Positions 1 through 11,646 of a stretch of 44,032 bases of DNA are shown in pieces (position 1 is the first letter of the stretch; each line of letters starts with the position of its first letter). The position numbers were made by a program, and so were the translations under genes. Origin of the DNA: an uncultured Gammaproteobacteria bacterium (lineage in GTDB: Bacteria; Pseudomonadota; Gammaproteobacteria; GCA-001735895); contig CALJYH010000057.1 of assembly GCA_937984095.1 (NCBI GenBank), positions 1 to 44,032 of the forward strand. The letters are read 5' to 3'. The notes under the pieces were generated by a model. The model was not told the origin of the DNA and did not search any database. It saw nothing but the letters and a program-made list of their open reading frames with translations.

Positions 1-275
1 AGGTGATCATGGTCGAGGAGGTCAAAAAGGTCCCGGGATTCTTTAACCAGGTAGTCCAGGCGCACACAAATCACCGACAATGTATCCGGAACCAGTTCGG
101 ACGGATGCAATCGCTTAGTGACATTGCGAGCCATGTAGCCCATTTCGCCGTGATAATTACGCGCAATCCAATTCGCATAATGCTCATGATACTGATCGAG
201 CTCGACATCGGTAATACCAACCTGCTGAAAACCCAGCTCAAGCCCGATCGCTTTTATTGATTCTGATTTGGACAA
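1..275 (-). CDS. queG: Epoxyqueuosine reductase QueG, N-terminal part (runs off the left window edge)
   Basis: Reverse-strand translation reads (M)SKSESIKAIGLELGFQQVGITDVELDQYHEHYANWIARNYHGEMGYMARNVTKRLHPSELVPDTLSVICVRLDYL..., matching the QueG N-terminal pattern (GFxxVGI, YHGEMGYMAR, PxELVP). Start assumed at TTG 273-275. The + strand ORF 3..260 is its shadow. Confidence 0.75.
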   Translation of the reverse strand, partial: MSKSESIKAIGLELGFQQVGITDVELDQYHEHYANWIARNYHGEMGYMARNVTKRLHPSELVPDTLSVICVRLDYLVKESRDLFDLLDHDH

Positions 276-373
276 GAGATTAATTAAGTGATACCTAGCC
301 GGTTTATTCGCGTTGATGCGGGTGCATCTTTCCTATTGACTGGTACAATATCTCATTTTAATTCAAACCTGAA

Positions 374-2034
<1,661 letters not shown>

Positions 2035-2077
2035 AAAGCTATACTCTTCGGATTATGTTGCGGATTCGGAAATCCTG

Positions 2078-2584
2078 ATGAAATTATTCGCGAAAACTAT
2101 GATCGCAGCATTGTTTATCGCAATGCTGTTACCCTTTACAATCCTGAAGGACGATAGCGGTAATACCCTGATGAGTTTTTCAGAAATTAGCCTGCCCGAT
2201 TTTTCGATGCCTGACTTACCGAAAATTTCCGATGCGAAAACTACTGCGCCGCTGGACGAAGATCTAAGCGGCAAGGATATTTTTTACAAGTGGTACGATA
2301 GTGATGGCAACATTCAGTTTACCAGCGAACCACCGCCAGATGGGATCCAGTATACGCTCAAGGGTTTTGATCCTGACACAAACGTGATACAGGCGGTAAA
2401 CGTACCACCCAAAGAATCAGCTACGGATGAATCAACACCGACCCAGGAAAAATCAGGCGATCCGGAGGAGATTGGCAATCCGTATTCGCAAGATAGCATT
2501 AAGAAACTGTTCGAAGACACGAAGAATATCGAGAAACTGCTCAAGCAAAGATTGCAGGATCAGACCTCCCAAATTAATCAATAA
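2078..2584 (+). CDS. DUF4124-domain protein with N-terminal membrane/signal segment
   Basis: MKLFAKTMIAALFIAMLLPF hydrophobic N-terminus, then IFYKWYDSDGNIQFTSEPPPDG, a typical DUF4124 core. Confidence 0.65.
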   Translation: MKLFAKTMIAALFIAMLLPFTILKDDSGNTLMSFSEISLPDFSMPDLPKISDAKTTAPLDEDLSGKDIFYKWYDSDGNIQFTSEPPPDGIQYTLKGFDPDTNVIQAVNVPPKESATDESTPTQEKSGDPEEIGNPYSQDSIKKLFEDTKNIEKLLKQRLQDQTSQINQ

Positions 2585-2597
2585 GAGACATCAACGC

Positions 2598-3086
2598 ATG
2601 AAATTAACAACGTTTATATTACTCGCAATGGTCAGCATCGGCCTGAACGCGTCTGGCAAGACTGCTTTCATCAACTCCAAGATATTACTTGAACAATCAC
2701 CACAAGCTATTGCCGCCAATAGCGAATTGCAGAAACAGTTTGGCGAGCGCGAACAAAGCCTGCGTAAACTCGCACAAGAAATCCAGCAAATGGAAAAAAC
2801 CTATCAAACCGATAGTGTAGTGATGAGTGCTGAGCAGAAAAAAAAGGCCGAGGACAATATCATCCAGAACAAGCGTCGTTTTCAGTTTGAACAACAGTCG
2901 CTCAAAGAGGATCTGCAAGCGAAGCAAAGAGAGCTATTGCAGGAAGTGCAGGTATCGATAAAGTCGGTTATTCAAAGCTATGGCAGCAAGAATGGATACG
3001 ATTTCATATTTACTGATGCCAGCATTGCCTACGCCAGCGATGCAGTAAATATTACCGAGCAAATTCTCGAGGAGCTTAAGAAATAA
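2598..3086 (+). CDS. OmpH/Skp-family periplasmic chaperone-like protein
   Basis: Signal peptide, then KTAFINSKILLEQSPQA and a long charged coiled coil ending YDFIFTDASIAYASDAVNITEQILEELKK, typical of OmpH/Skp. Confidence 0.75.
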   Translation: MKLTTFILLAMVSIGLNASGKTAFINSKILLEQSPQAIAANSELQKQFGEREQSLRKLAQEIQQMEKTYQTDSVVMSAEQKKKAEDNIIQNKRRFQFEQQSLKEDLQAKQRELLQEVQVSIKSVIQSYGSKNGYDFIFTDASIAYASDAVNITEQILEELKK

Positions 3087-3093
3087 TGGTTAC

Positions 3094-3125
3094 CTCACCC
3101 GAATCATTTGAATGATTCGGATGAG
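3094..3125. terminator. Hairpin between convergent ompH-like and rne genes
   Basis: ctcacccgaatcatt-tg-aatgattcggatgag: about a 15-bp inverted repeat with one mismatch; no strong U-tract. Confidence 0.5.
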
Positions 3126-3133
3126 GCTTGATC

Positions 3134-5668
3134 TCAAGAATCCTGTCCGACACCCGTTGGGCTGGTTGATGAAGCCGGGGTGGTTACTGCCGCTCCAGGT
3201 TTAGTGGATTCAACTTTAGGCTTCGACTCTGCGCTTTCAACACCCGGTTTAGAGCCGTCGTCATTTATTTTCATTGATTTCGCAGGCTCGGTCGTTGCTT
3301 CTGCTCGGGGGGTATCCGGCTTCGCCTCATCAGCCTTGTTCTTATGACCAGCCGCGGGTTTTTTACTTTCCCCTGACTTTTCGGATTGCTGCTGTCCCTT
3401 TGATTCGGTCGCCTCAGCTGTTTTAGGTTTTCGAGTACTTTTAGGGCGCGGTTTTCGAGCTTCACTCTTGCTAGAGTCAGTCCCTGCAGCCTGTTCGGAT
3501 TCACCCTGCTGTTGACGATTACCCTCTGGTCCTGGTTTGCTCTCTTGTCGACGATTACCATCTGCTTCAGGTTTATTTTGCGCTTGACGATTACCATCTG
3601 CTTCTGGGTTTTTAGGCGGTTGTCGTTTTGTCCCTGTCGCGGGTTTGTTCTCCTGGGGAGCTTTATTGTCTTGCTGACGAGCTCGATTACCGCGATTTCC
3701 GCCACGATTTCCACCGCGTGAACGTCCCGTCCGTGACTGGTTAGCGCGTCTTGTATCGCCCGCGTCAGACTTTTCGGACTCGCCCTGGTCTTTGGTTTGT
3801 GCGTCGGCAGTTTTGTTTGCGTCTTTGTTTCTCGCCGTTGCATTACTGCGTTGACGATTTTGACCACCACGATGTTTACCGCGCCGACCGCGATTTCCAC
3901 CGCGATTCGGACGATTCTCAGGCTTGGCCGTTGTTTCCTCCACCTGCTCAGGGGGCTTTTCGCCACTGCCGATCAGAAGGTTTACAATCTTGCCGAGAAA
4001 ACCACTTTCACCATTAGACGGTTTGACGGGTGGTGGTGATGCTGCAGGCCTTGGCGTAGGTGGGGTTATGCTTTGTACGGCTGCCGTTTCAGGAGTAGAA
4101 ACATTGCTACTCGCCATTCCTACCAGGTCAACCGGCTGTTCGGGAGTTGTCAGTTCGTAAGATTTCTTGTAGTTCGATTCGTGACGATGAGTATCGTTAT
4201 CCTTGACGCGCTCAATTTCGTAATGCGGGGTTTCGAGCTTTGGGTCCGGGATAACGACGATATGGACCTCGCGTCGTTGTTCGAGACTATCGATTTTCTC
4301 GCGCTTTTCATTCAATAAATAGGTTGCACATTCGACCGGCATCTTGGCCAGAATTTTACCGGTATTGTCCTTGAGCGATTCCTCTTCCAAAAGCCTCAAT
4401 ACGGCCAACGAAAGCGACTCGACATCACGTATCGTGCCCTGACCACTGCATCGAGGGCATACTATCTGGCTCGATTCCTCAAGCGAGGGCCGCAACCTTT
4501 GGCGAGACATTTCGAGTAAACCGAATCGAGAAATTCGCCCAATCTGGACTCTGGCGCGATCATCATAAACTGCGTTGCGTAACCGATTTTCCACCTCGCG
4601 CTGATTTCGGTTCTGCATCATATCGATAAAATCAATCACGATCAGGCCACCCAGGTCTCGAATCCTTAACTGTCGAGCAATTTCGTCGGCCGCTTCGACG
4701 TTTGTCTGCTTCGCGGTTTCCTCGATATCGCTGCCCCTGGTAGCACGCGCAGAGTTAACATCAATTGAGATTAATGCCTCGGTATGATCGATTACTATAG
4801 CGCCGCCCGATGGCAGACTGACTTCTCTGGAAAAAGCCGACTCGATCTGGTTTTCGATTTGAAATCGATTAAACAACGGCAACTTGTCTTCGAAGAGTTT
4901 AAGCTTGTTGAGCGAACCCGGCATGACCATTGACATGAAATCGTGAGCCTGTTGGTAAGCCTGCTTCGAATCGATCAGGATTTCCCCTATATCGTTGCGA
5001 TAGTGATCGCGCAAAGCTCGTACCACGATATCGGATTCCTGGTAAATCAGAAAGGGTGCCGGCTTGTCATTGGAAGCCTTTTCAATCGCGCTCCAGACCT
5101 GGGACAGATAATCAAGATCCCACTGCATTTCTTCAGTAGAGCGACCAACACCCGCGGTGCGTACGATCACGCCCATACCTTCCGGCATGGTTAATTCCGA
5201 AAGCGTCTTTTTAAGTTCGTCACGGTCTTCACCCTCGATACGTCGTGAGACACCGCCGGCACGAGGGTTTTGCGGCATTGCTACCAGGAACCTGCCAGCC
5301 AGGCTGATAAAACTGGTTAAAGCAGCACCCTTGTTACCACGCTCTTCTTTTTCGACCTGGACAATTATCTCCTGGTCAACTTTAAGCGCGTCCTTAAGGA
5401 TTGGTTTACCGTTATTGTCCCGCTGGGCATCACCGAAGTATTGCTTGGCAATTTCTTTAAACGGAAGGAAACCGTGGCGTTCGGCGCCATAGTTAACAAA
5501 GGCGGCCTCGAGACTGGGTTCGACTCGAGCTATTTTACCCTTGTATATATTTGACTTCTTCTGCTCTCGAGAGGGTACTTCGATATCGAGGTCGTAAAGT
5601 AGTTGGCCATTGACCATTGCCACCCTGAGCTCTTCGGCCTGGGTGGCATTTATTAAAATTCGTTTCAT
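3134..5668 (-). CDS. rne: Ribonuclease E
   Basis: MKRILINATQAEELRVAMVNGQLLYDLDIEVP start, S1 region (NIYKGKIARVEPSLEAAFVNYGAERHGFLPFKEI), CPRCSGQG Zn-link, long disordered basic/Pro-rich C-terminus. Start set at 5668. Confidence 0.96.
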   Translation of the reverse strand: MKRILINATQAEELRVAMVNGQLLYDLDIEVPSREQKKSNIYKGKIARVEPSLEAAFVNYGAERHGFLPFKEIAKQYFGDAQRDNNGKPILKDALKVDQEIIVQVEKEERGNKGAALTSFISLAGRFLVAMPQNPRAGGVSRRIEGEDRDELKKTLSELTMPEGMGVIVRTAGVGRSTEEMQWDLDYLSQVWSAIEKASNDKPAPFLIYQESDIVVRALRDHYRNDIGEILIDSKQAYQQAHDFMSMVMPGSLNKLKLFEDKLPLFNRFQIENQIESAFSREVSLPSGGAIVIDHTEALISIDVNSARATRGSDIEETAKQTNVEAADEIARQLRIRDLGGLIVIDFIDMMQNRNQREVENRLRNAVYDDRARVQIGRISRFGLLEMSRQRLRPSLEESSQIVCPRCSGQGTIRDVESLSLAVLRLLEEESLKDNTGKILAKMPVECATYLLNEKREKIDSLEQRREVHIVVIPDPKLETPHYEIERVKDNDTHRHESNYKKSYELTTPEQPVDLVGMASSNVSTPETAAVQSITPPTPRPAASPPPVKPSNGESGFLGKIVNLLIGSGEKPPEQVEETTAKPENRPNRGGNRGRRGKHRGGQNRQRSNATARNKDANKTADAQTKDQGESEKSDAGDTRRANQSRTGRSRGGNRGGNRGNRARQQDNKAPQENKPATGTKRQPPKNPEADGNRQAQNKPEADGNRRQESKPGPEGNRQQQGESEQAAGTDSSKSEARKPRPKSTRKPKTAEATESKGQQQSEKSGESKKPAAGHKNKADEAKPDTPRAEATTEPAKSMKINDDGSKPGVESAESKPKVESTKPGAAVTTPASSTSPTGVGQDS
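3514..3622 (-). repeat. Three degenerate 36-bp (12-aa) repeats inside the rne C-terminal region
   Basis: gacgattaccNtctgNtNctgg recurs at 3514, 3550 and 3586 (spacing 36); encodes NPEADGNRQAQN/KPEADGNRRQES/KPGPEGNRQQQG. Confidence 0.7.
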
Positions 5669-6031
5669 TGGAATTCTTGCCTTGCTTGAACGGCCGTGCA
5701 CTGCGGTTTATCTGTTCTGTCACCCGGTTTTCGATTTTTATCTGTGCAGGCGTCAATTCTATGCACACGGGTTCCTGTAAACCGCTTGTGAATAAAAAGT
5801 TTTTAATCAGAACAAAAATTTGTATGAGGCAGTACATTGGCCTATGTGAAACTGAGAGTCATGGGGTCAGACGCTAATACACCGTCTGCCACGGACTAAT
5901 TTGGTTGAGGAAACACTCCTTAGGGAGTCTGCTTCCCATTAAAAAACTGATTTGGTAGTGTTTTGCCAGGAACTTAGGCAGTACAATACTACGGCAGGGA
6001 ATATAACACAGTTTCTGCAGACTGCCATCCA

Positions 6032-6988
6032 TTGAATTCAAATAATCCACAAAAAAGCGCCGTTAACCTGGTCGAGATTTCTGCCGCCCAACTCGGACAA
6101 AGGCTTGATAACTTTCTATTCAAGCAGCTCGCAAATGTTCCCCGAACCCGTGTTTATCGCATCATCAGAAAAGGTGAGGTTCGCGTCAATAAGAAACGTT
6201 GTAAACCGGAATACAAACTAAAAATTGGTGATCAGGTCAGGATCCCACCTTTGCGCATGGAGCTGGAATCAAGAGAAAAATTGCGGCCGTCACAACAGTT
6301 ACTCGCACGGTTGAACCGCAACATACTCTTTGAAAACGAACATATTCTTATCGCTGACAAACCCCCGGGGCTTGCGGTGCACGCGGGATCAGGGCTGGAC
6401 TACGGGATAATCGATGCGATGCGCCTGCTGCGACCAGGCGAAGATATCGAACTTGTACACAGGCTTGATCGCGACACTAGTGGCTGCCTGCTATTGAGTA
6501 AGCATCGGCAGGCACTACTGGAAATGCAGGCAGCACTACAGGACAAATCACTCACAAAAAACTATTGTGCTGTTGTTAAAGGGCGTTGGCCGCAAGGGAC
6601 TATCGAGATCCGACTTGCGTTGAAAAAAATCCATCTTCCCAACGGGGAAAGACGGGTGCGGGTTGACATCAACGGGAAACCGGCTATTAGTCGGGTCAGG
6701 ATAGTGCAAGCCGGTAAGCTATACAGCATTATCCAGGTGGAACTTGTAACCGGTCGTACTCACCAAATCAGGGTGCACTGCCAGGCGCAAGGACACGAAA
6801 TCGCAGGTGATGACAAGTATGGCGATGGGGAATTTAATCGTGCCATGCGAAAGCGCAGGATCAACCGCTTGATGCTGCACGCTTCCAGTCTCGAGTTGCC
6901 AAGCAGTAATTATACGCCTGAACTGGTTGTCAATGCGCCGTTGCCTGCCGAATTTGAACGGCTATTTGGCACTACCGATGACGTATAG
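6032..6988 (+). CDS. rluC: Ribosomal large subunit pseudouridine synthase C (S4 domain + RluA-family)
   Basis: S4 domain (QRLDNFLFKQLANVPRTRVYRIIRKGEVRVNKKRCKPEYKL) and HRLDRDTSGCLLLSK catalytic motif; divergent from rne as in E. coli. TTG start. Confidence 0.9.
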   Translation: MNSNNPQKSAVNLVEISAAQLGQRLDNFLFKQLANVPRTRVYRIIRKGEVRVNKKRCKPEYKLKIGDQVRIPPLRMELESREKLRPSQQLLARLNRNILFENEHILIADKPPGLAVHAGSGLDYGIIDAMRLLRPGEDIELVHRLDRDTSGCLLLSKHRQALLEMQAALQDKSLTKNYCAVVKGRWPQGTIEIRLALKKIHLPNGERRVRVDINGKPAISRVRIVQAGKLYSIIQVELVTGRTHQIRVHCQAQGHEIAGDDKYGDGEFNRAMRKRRINRLMLHASSLELPSSNYTPELVVNAPLPAEFERLFGTTDDV

Positions 6989-7026
6989 GCCAGCTAAAAC
7001 AATTTGCACAGGAAACAGGAATCAAG

Positions 7027-8001
7027 ATGTCTGATAACGAAACCAATACCAGCCAACCCGGTTCCGGCGATGGTAAACAGGCCCAGAAAATTGTTGACCG
7101 CCTGGTCTTTGCCGCACTGAAAGAGCAAACCCGAGCCCGGCGCTGGCGGGTAGGCTTCATGTTGTTTTTCATCGTTTATATTAGCGTCGTAACAGTCGTA
7201 TTCCTGACCGATTCGGGTGACATGGGTTTAGAGGTGGACGGGGACAAACATACCGCGCTGGTCAAGCTTTCTGGAGTAATCGCCAGTGGTGAGGCAGCTG
7301 GTGCCGAGAACGTGATCGCCGGTCTTAATTCGGCCTTCAAGCACGACGATACTGCCGGTATTGTCATCGAAATCAATTCCCCGGGCGGATCTCCAGTACA
7401 GTCAGCCTATATTTTCGATGAAATCATGCGCTTGAAGCAGGAACACGAATCCATACCTGTCTACGCGGTGGTTGTAGATATGGCCGCGTCCGGTGGTTAT
7501 TTTGTCGCGGCTGCGGCAGATAAAATTTATGCAAATCAATCAAGCCTGGTTGGCTCGATTGGTGTTCGAATGGATGCTTTTGGATTTGTCGAAATGATGA
7601 AGAAGATTGGCGTTGAAAGACGATTACTGGTTGCAGGGGAGAACAAGGGTCTATTCGATCCATTTCTTCCCGAACAAAGTGAACAAAAAGCTCACTTGCA
7701 ATCGATGCTCAATGAAGTTCATGGTCACTTTATAGCCGCGGTAAAACGTGGAAGAGGGGATCGCCTGGTAGAAAATGACGATACTTTCAGCGGCCTGATA
7801 TGGAGTGGTGAAAAGGCCCTGGCGCTGGGTCTGGTGGATGCCTACGGCACAACACAGAGTATCGCGCGGGAACTTGCAGCGGAAGATGTCGTCGATTTCA
7901 CCCCCAAAGCCAAGCTGCTTGAACGAATTGCCGATCGTATCGGCAGCAGTGCAGGACGCGGGATCAGTGAGTACTTTCTGGGCAATATGGCAATTAACTA
8001 G
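7027..8001 (+). CDS. S49-family signal peptide peptidase SppA-like
   Basis: N-terminal TM segment, EINSPGGSPVQSAYIFDEI and VDMAASGGYFVAAAADKIYANQSSLVGSIGV motifs. Confidence 0.88.
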   Translation: MSDNETNTSQPGSGDGKQAQKIVDRLVFAALKEQTRARRWRVGFMLFFIVYISVVTVVFLTDSGDMGLEVDGDKHTALVKLSGVIASGEAAGAENVIAGLNSAFKHDDTAGIVIEINSPGGSPVQSAYIFDEIMRLKQEHESIPVYAVVVDMAASGGYFVAAAADKIYANQSSLVGSIGVRMDAFGFVEMMKKIGVERRLLVAGENKGLFDPFLPEQSEQKAHLQSMLNEVHGHFIAAVKRGRGDRLVENDDTFSGLIWSGEKALALGLVDAYGTTQSIARELAAEDVVDFTPKAKLLERIADRIGSSAGRGISEYFLGNMAIN

Positions 8002-8025
8002 AGCCCCGACATTCGATCCTCAGCC

Positions 8026-8622
8026 CTAGACTACCTCGACCCCCGCGTTCTCCAGCATTTTTGTCAATTTAATCAAAGGCAATCCGATCAGCGCCGTGGG
8101 ATCACTTCCGTGCATTTTTTTGAACAGGCAGGCGCCATAGCCTTCCGACTTAAAACTACCGGCGCACTGGTAGGGTTCTTCGATGCGCAGATAATGATCT
8201 AGCTGTCGGTCGCTCAGATTGCGGAATTCAACTTCGTATACGACATCCTCAACTGCCCTGAATTCCACTGACGGGTTCAATACACAAACAGCAGTATGAA
8301 AAACCATGGTCTTTCCCTGGGCCTCTCGTAGCTGACGTAAGGCGTTTTCATGCGTTCCTGGTTTACCAAGGATTTTTTCGCCCAGCAGGGCACATTGATC
8401 CGAGCCGATCACTACCGCTTGAGGGTGATCGACAGCCACGCGATCCGCCTTCGATTCGGCAAGTCGACAGACGTAACTACTCGCGTCTTCACCCGGGATG
8501 ATTGTTTCATCGATATCCGGAGCAAGACATTCATAATCAAGTTGTAATCGGCCCAGCAGCTGTTTTCGAAAAGGGGAGCCGCTGGCCAGGATAATTTTAG
8601 GTTGCACAGGGTTAAGTTCCAA
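8026..8622 (-). CDS. Maf/YceF-family nucleotide pyrophosphatase
   Basis: IILASGSPFRKQLLGRL start, SDQCALLGEKILGKPGTHENALRQLREAQGK; position next to yceD-rpmF as in E. coli yceF. Confidence 0.9.
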   Translation of the reverse strand: MELNPVQPKIILASGSPFRKQLLGRLQLDYECLAPDIDETIIPGEDASSYVCRLAESKADRVAVDHPQAVVIGSDQCALLGEKILGKPGTHENALRQLREAQGKTMVFHTAVCVLNPSVEFRAVEDVVYEVEFRNLSDRQLDHYLRIEEPYQCAGSFKSEGYGACLFKKMHGSDPTALIGLPLIKLTKMLENAGVEVV

Positions 8623-8775
8623 TAAAATTCAGACTGGCACCAGACCCATAATCAGGCTGGCCTGGCACCGGTGGCGCAGTATATTACAAGCTCGAATTGA
8701 ATACATTATTAGCTCGAATATTAGCAGCGAATTGAATAGACATTGTTATCCACAAGCATGTAGAATCGCCGCCTT

Positions 8776-9297
8776 ATGCGGGATAAGTTGCGTAAGAATT
8801 ACCAGGTTCAAAAGGAAGTGACCCGAAACGGCTGTTTCGAGGGAGAAATATCATTATCGGAAACCGAGCGCCTGGGCGAGTTGCTACATGGTAGCGAATC
8901 TGACCGAAAGGGCCGGAAAATAGCCGTCAGTTTCGAGTTTTCACGCAATGAATACGGTACTCCAATGATCATAGGCAAACTGGAGACCAGTCTTGAACTG
9001 GAATGCCAGCGCTGCCTCAAGGCACTGGAACTGCCGCTGAAGCTGGATTTTAAACTCATGATTGATGCCAGCGACGAAATAGTCAGCAATAGCGACATGG
9101 ATACGATCTATAGTAATGATGGATATATCGATATCATTGAGCTGGTTGAGGACGAGTTGTTACTGGCAATACCATTGGTAGCCACGCACAAAGACACTAC
9201 GTGCAATGAAGCCTGGAAGGCTGGGCCGGCCGAGTCCGAAGCAACCGCTAGAGAAAACCCGTTTGCAGTTCTACAGGAACTGAAAACTACTGATTAA
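8776..9297 (+). CDS. yceD: YceD/DUF177 family protein
   Basis: LECQRCLKALELPL motif, acidic LVEDELLLAIPLVATH segment; directly upstream of rpmF. Confidence 0.88.
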   Translation: MRDKLRKNYQVQKEVTRNGCFEGEISLSETERLGELLHGSESDRKGRKIAVSFEFSRNEYGTPMIIGKLETSLELECQRCLKALELPLKLDFKLMIDASDEIVSNSDMDTIYSNDGYIDIIELVEDELLLAIPLVATHKDTTCNEAWKAGPAESEATARENPFAVLQELKTTD

Positions 9298-9315
9298 GTT
9301 AACTGGAGATACATA

Positions 9316-9510
9316 ATGGCTGTTCAGAAAAGTCGTAAAACCCCATCCAAAAGGGGTATGAGACGGTCCCACGATGCACTGGGAACTGCAACCCTGGCGG
9401 TTGAACCCACGACCGGTGAGACCCATCGGCGACACCACATCAGCGCCGATGGTTACTACAAGGGACGTCGGGTCATAGCAGACAAAATCGTCGAAGATGA
9501 TGACGAGTAG
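9316..9510 (+). CDS. rpmF: 50S ribosomal protein L32
   Basis: [22 protein letters not shown]...[19 protein letters not shown]. Confidence 0.97.
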   Translation: MAVQKSRKTPSKRGMRRSHDALGTATLAVEPTTGETHRRHHISADGYYKGRRVIADKIVEDDDE

Positions 9511-9534
9511 AATTGGCGAGTTTAGTCAGTAATT

Positions 9535-9564
9535 ACGGGCGGCAATAACCGCCCGTATTTTTTT
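9535..9564 (+). terminator. Intrinsic terminator/attenuator between rpmF and plsX
   Basis: acgggcgg-caataa-ccgcccgt followed by atttttttt. Confidence 0.8.
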
Positions 9565-9577
9565 CAGATACAGCGAA

Positions 9578-10609
9578 ATGGGACAGAAAATTATCGCACT
9601 CGACGCCATGGGAGGGGACCACGGCCCTGTCGTGACCGTGGCTGCGGCAAAGCTTGCCCTGGATGAGATCCCTGATCTGGAACTAATTCTCGTTGGCGAT
9701 GAAAGGCAACTCACTGCCGAATTCGAAAAACACAATTTAAACCAAAATAGTCGAGCTCAGATCTACCACGCCTCACAAGTTGTTGACATGGACGAAAAGC
9801 CCGCCATAGCCCTCAAAAAGAAAAAAGACTCCTCGATGCGGGTCTCGATCAACCTGGTGAAAGAGGGAAGGGTGCAGGCTTGCATCAGTGCAGGCAATAC
9901 CGGTGCTTTGATGGCTACCAGCAAGTTCGTATTAAAAACCATCCAGGGGATAAGCCGACCTGCAATCTGTACCACGCTACCGGGCATCAACGGGCACACC
10001 CATATGCTTGACCTCGGGGCTAACCTGGAGTGCACTCCTGAAAACCTGGCCGAATTTGCGTTGATGGGGTCGGTGCTAGCGCAATCGGTAGAGGGCATCA
10101 AAAACCCTTCCATCGGATTACTGAATATCGGTTCGGAATCAGTTAAGGGTAGCGAGTCGGTCAAAAGGGCCAGCCAGCTTATTGATGAAAGCAGTCTAAA
10201 CTATTATGGATTTGTTGAAGGCGATGATATTTATAAGGGTACAGTTAACGTGATCGTAACCGATGGCTTTGTTGGCAACGTCTCGCTGAAGACTGCCGAG
10301 GGGCTCGCGGCATTGGTCAATCATGTGCTTAAAAGCGAGTTCAGGCGCAACTGGCTGACTAAACTGGCCGCGTTTTGTGCTTTACCCGTACTATCGTCAG
10401 TAGGTCGCAAACTTGACCCGCGTCGTTACAATGGAGCCAGCCTGTTAGGTCTCAATGGCATTGTTGTGAAAAGCCACGGCAGTGCCGACACCAGTTCCTT
10501 TTTAAACGCAATCAAGATTGCTGCTCTCGAGATTGAAAATAATGTGCCGCAGCGAATTTCGGGCGCGATCGAAAGTTACTTCAGCCAGACTGGGGAAGCA
10601 GTCACATGA
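9578..10609 (+). CDS. plsX: Phosphate acyltransferase PlsX
   Basis: [27 protein letters not shown] and [16 protein letters not shown] motifs. Confidence 0.97.
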   Translation: MGQKIIALDAMGGDHGPVVTVAAAKLALDEIPDLELILVGDERQLTAEFEKHNLNQNSRAQIYHASQVVDMDEKPAIALKKKKDSSMRVSINLVKEGRVQACISAGNTGALMATSKFVLKTIQGISRPAICTTLPGINGHTHMLDLGANLECTPENLAEFALMGSVLAQSVEGIKNPSIGLLNIGSESVKGSESVKRASQLIDESSLNYYGFVEGDDIYKGTVNVIVTDGFVGNVSLKTAEGLAALVNHVLKSEFRRNWLTKLAAFCALPVLSSVGRKLDPRRYNGASLLGLNGIVVKSHGSADTSSFLNAIKIAALEIENNVPQRISGAIESYFSQTGEAVT

Positions 10610-11574
10610 CCTATGCCCGCATTATCGGCACCGGCAGTTATCTGCCGGAGAAGGTCATGACGAACCATGACCTGGAAAAAATTGTAGAAACCTCCGATCA
10701 ATGGATTCGGGAGAGAACCGGTATCGAGCAACGTCATATCGCCGGTGATAATGAAACAACGGTTGATCTTGCCGAGAAAGCGTCACGACTGGCGATAGAG
10801 GCGGCTGGAATTGACCCCGCAGAAATCGATCTGATCGTGTTAGCGACTTCGACCCCGGATAAAATCTTTCCGAGTTCAGCCTGTATTTTGCAGGCTCGGC
10901 TGGATATCCACGGTTGCCCCGCATTCGATATCCAGGCGGTGTGTACCGGTTTTGTATACGCATTAGCGGTGGCCGATAAGTTTATCAAGACTGGTAGTGC
11001 GAAAAAGGCATTAGTCGTTGGCGCGGAAATCTTTTCCAGAATTCTTAACTGGGAGGACCGCGCAACCTGTGTGCTATTCGGCGATGGTGCAGGGGCGGTG
11101 ATTCTGGAAGCCAGCGAGGACACCGGAATACTGTCCACGCATATACATGCCGACGGCAAATACGAAAACCTGCTTTGGGTACCGCATGGCATCGGCGATG
11201 GCTTTGAAGAGGTGAAACAGGGTAAAGGCGTTGTTGAAATGCGGGGCAACGAAGTTTTCAAAATGGCCGTCAACACGCTCGGACGTATCGTCGACGAAAC
11301 CCTGGCTGCAAACAGTATGGTCAAGTCCGATATCGACTGGCTGGTACCGCATCAGGCGAATATTCGGATTATCACTGCCACCGCCAGGAAACTGAAAATG
11401 TCGATGGACCAGGTTGTTGTCACCGTTAATAAGCATGGCAACACCTCGGCGGCCTCGGTGCCCCTGGCGCTTGATGTTGCTGTGCGCGATGGTCGCATCA
11501 AAGCCAATGAACTAGTAATGTTGGAAGCTTTTGGCGGTGGTTTTACCTGGGGCTCGGTACTACTGCGTTACTAG
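10606..11574 (+). CDS. fabH: 3-oxoacyl-ACP synthase III (KAS III)
   Basis: [28 protein letters not shown] (catalytic Cys), VPHQANIRI and [15 protein letters not shown]; overlaps the plsX stop by 4 nt. Confidence 0.97.
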   Translation: MTYARIIGTGSYLPEKVMTNHDLEKIVETSDQWIRERTGIEQRHIAGDNETTVDLAEKASRLAIEAAGIDPAEIDLIVLATSTPDKIFPSSACILQARLDIHGCPAFDIQAVCTGFVYALAVADKFIKTGSAKKALVVGAEIFSRILNWEDRATCVLFGDGAGAVILEASEDTGILSTHIHADGKYENLLWVPHGIGDGFEEVKQGKGVVEMRGNEVFKMAVNTLGRIVDETLAANSMVKSDIDWLVPHQANIRIITATARKLKMSMDQVVVTVNKHGNTSAASVPLALDVAVRDGRIKANELVMLEAFGGGFTWGSVLLRY

Positions 11575-11646
11575 GCGTTTTGGTAATGGATTACATAGAG
11601 TAGGATCGCTGTGATATGATGCCAGTGGATTACCTGGTGTTAGATA

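Noticed and set aside
290-373. Fluoride riboswitch upstream of crcB
   Set aside because: The short leader does not show the crcB-motif consensus, so no call was made.
3271-3966. 231-aa minus-strand ORF overlapping rne
   Set aside because: Out-of-frame reading of the repetitive, Arg/Lys/Gln-rich RNase E C-terminus; no independent start signal.
10734-11324. 196-aa minus-strand ORF opposite fabH
   Set aside because: Antisense to a highly conserved gene; Ser/Ala-rich shadow translation with no motifs.
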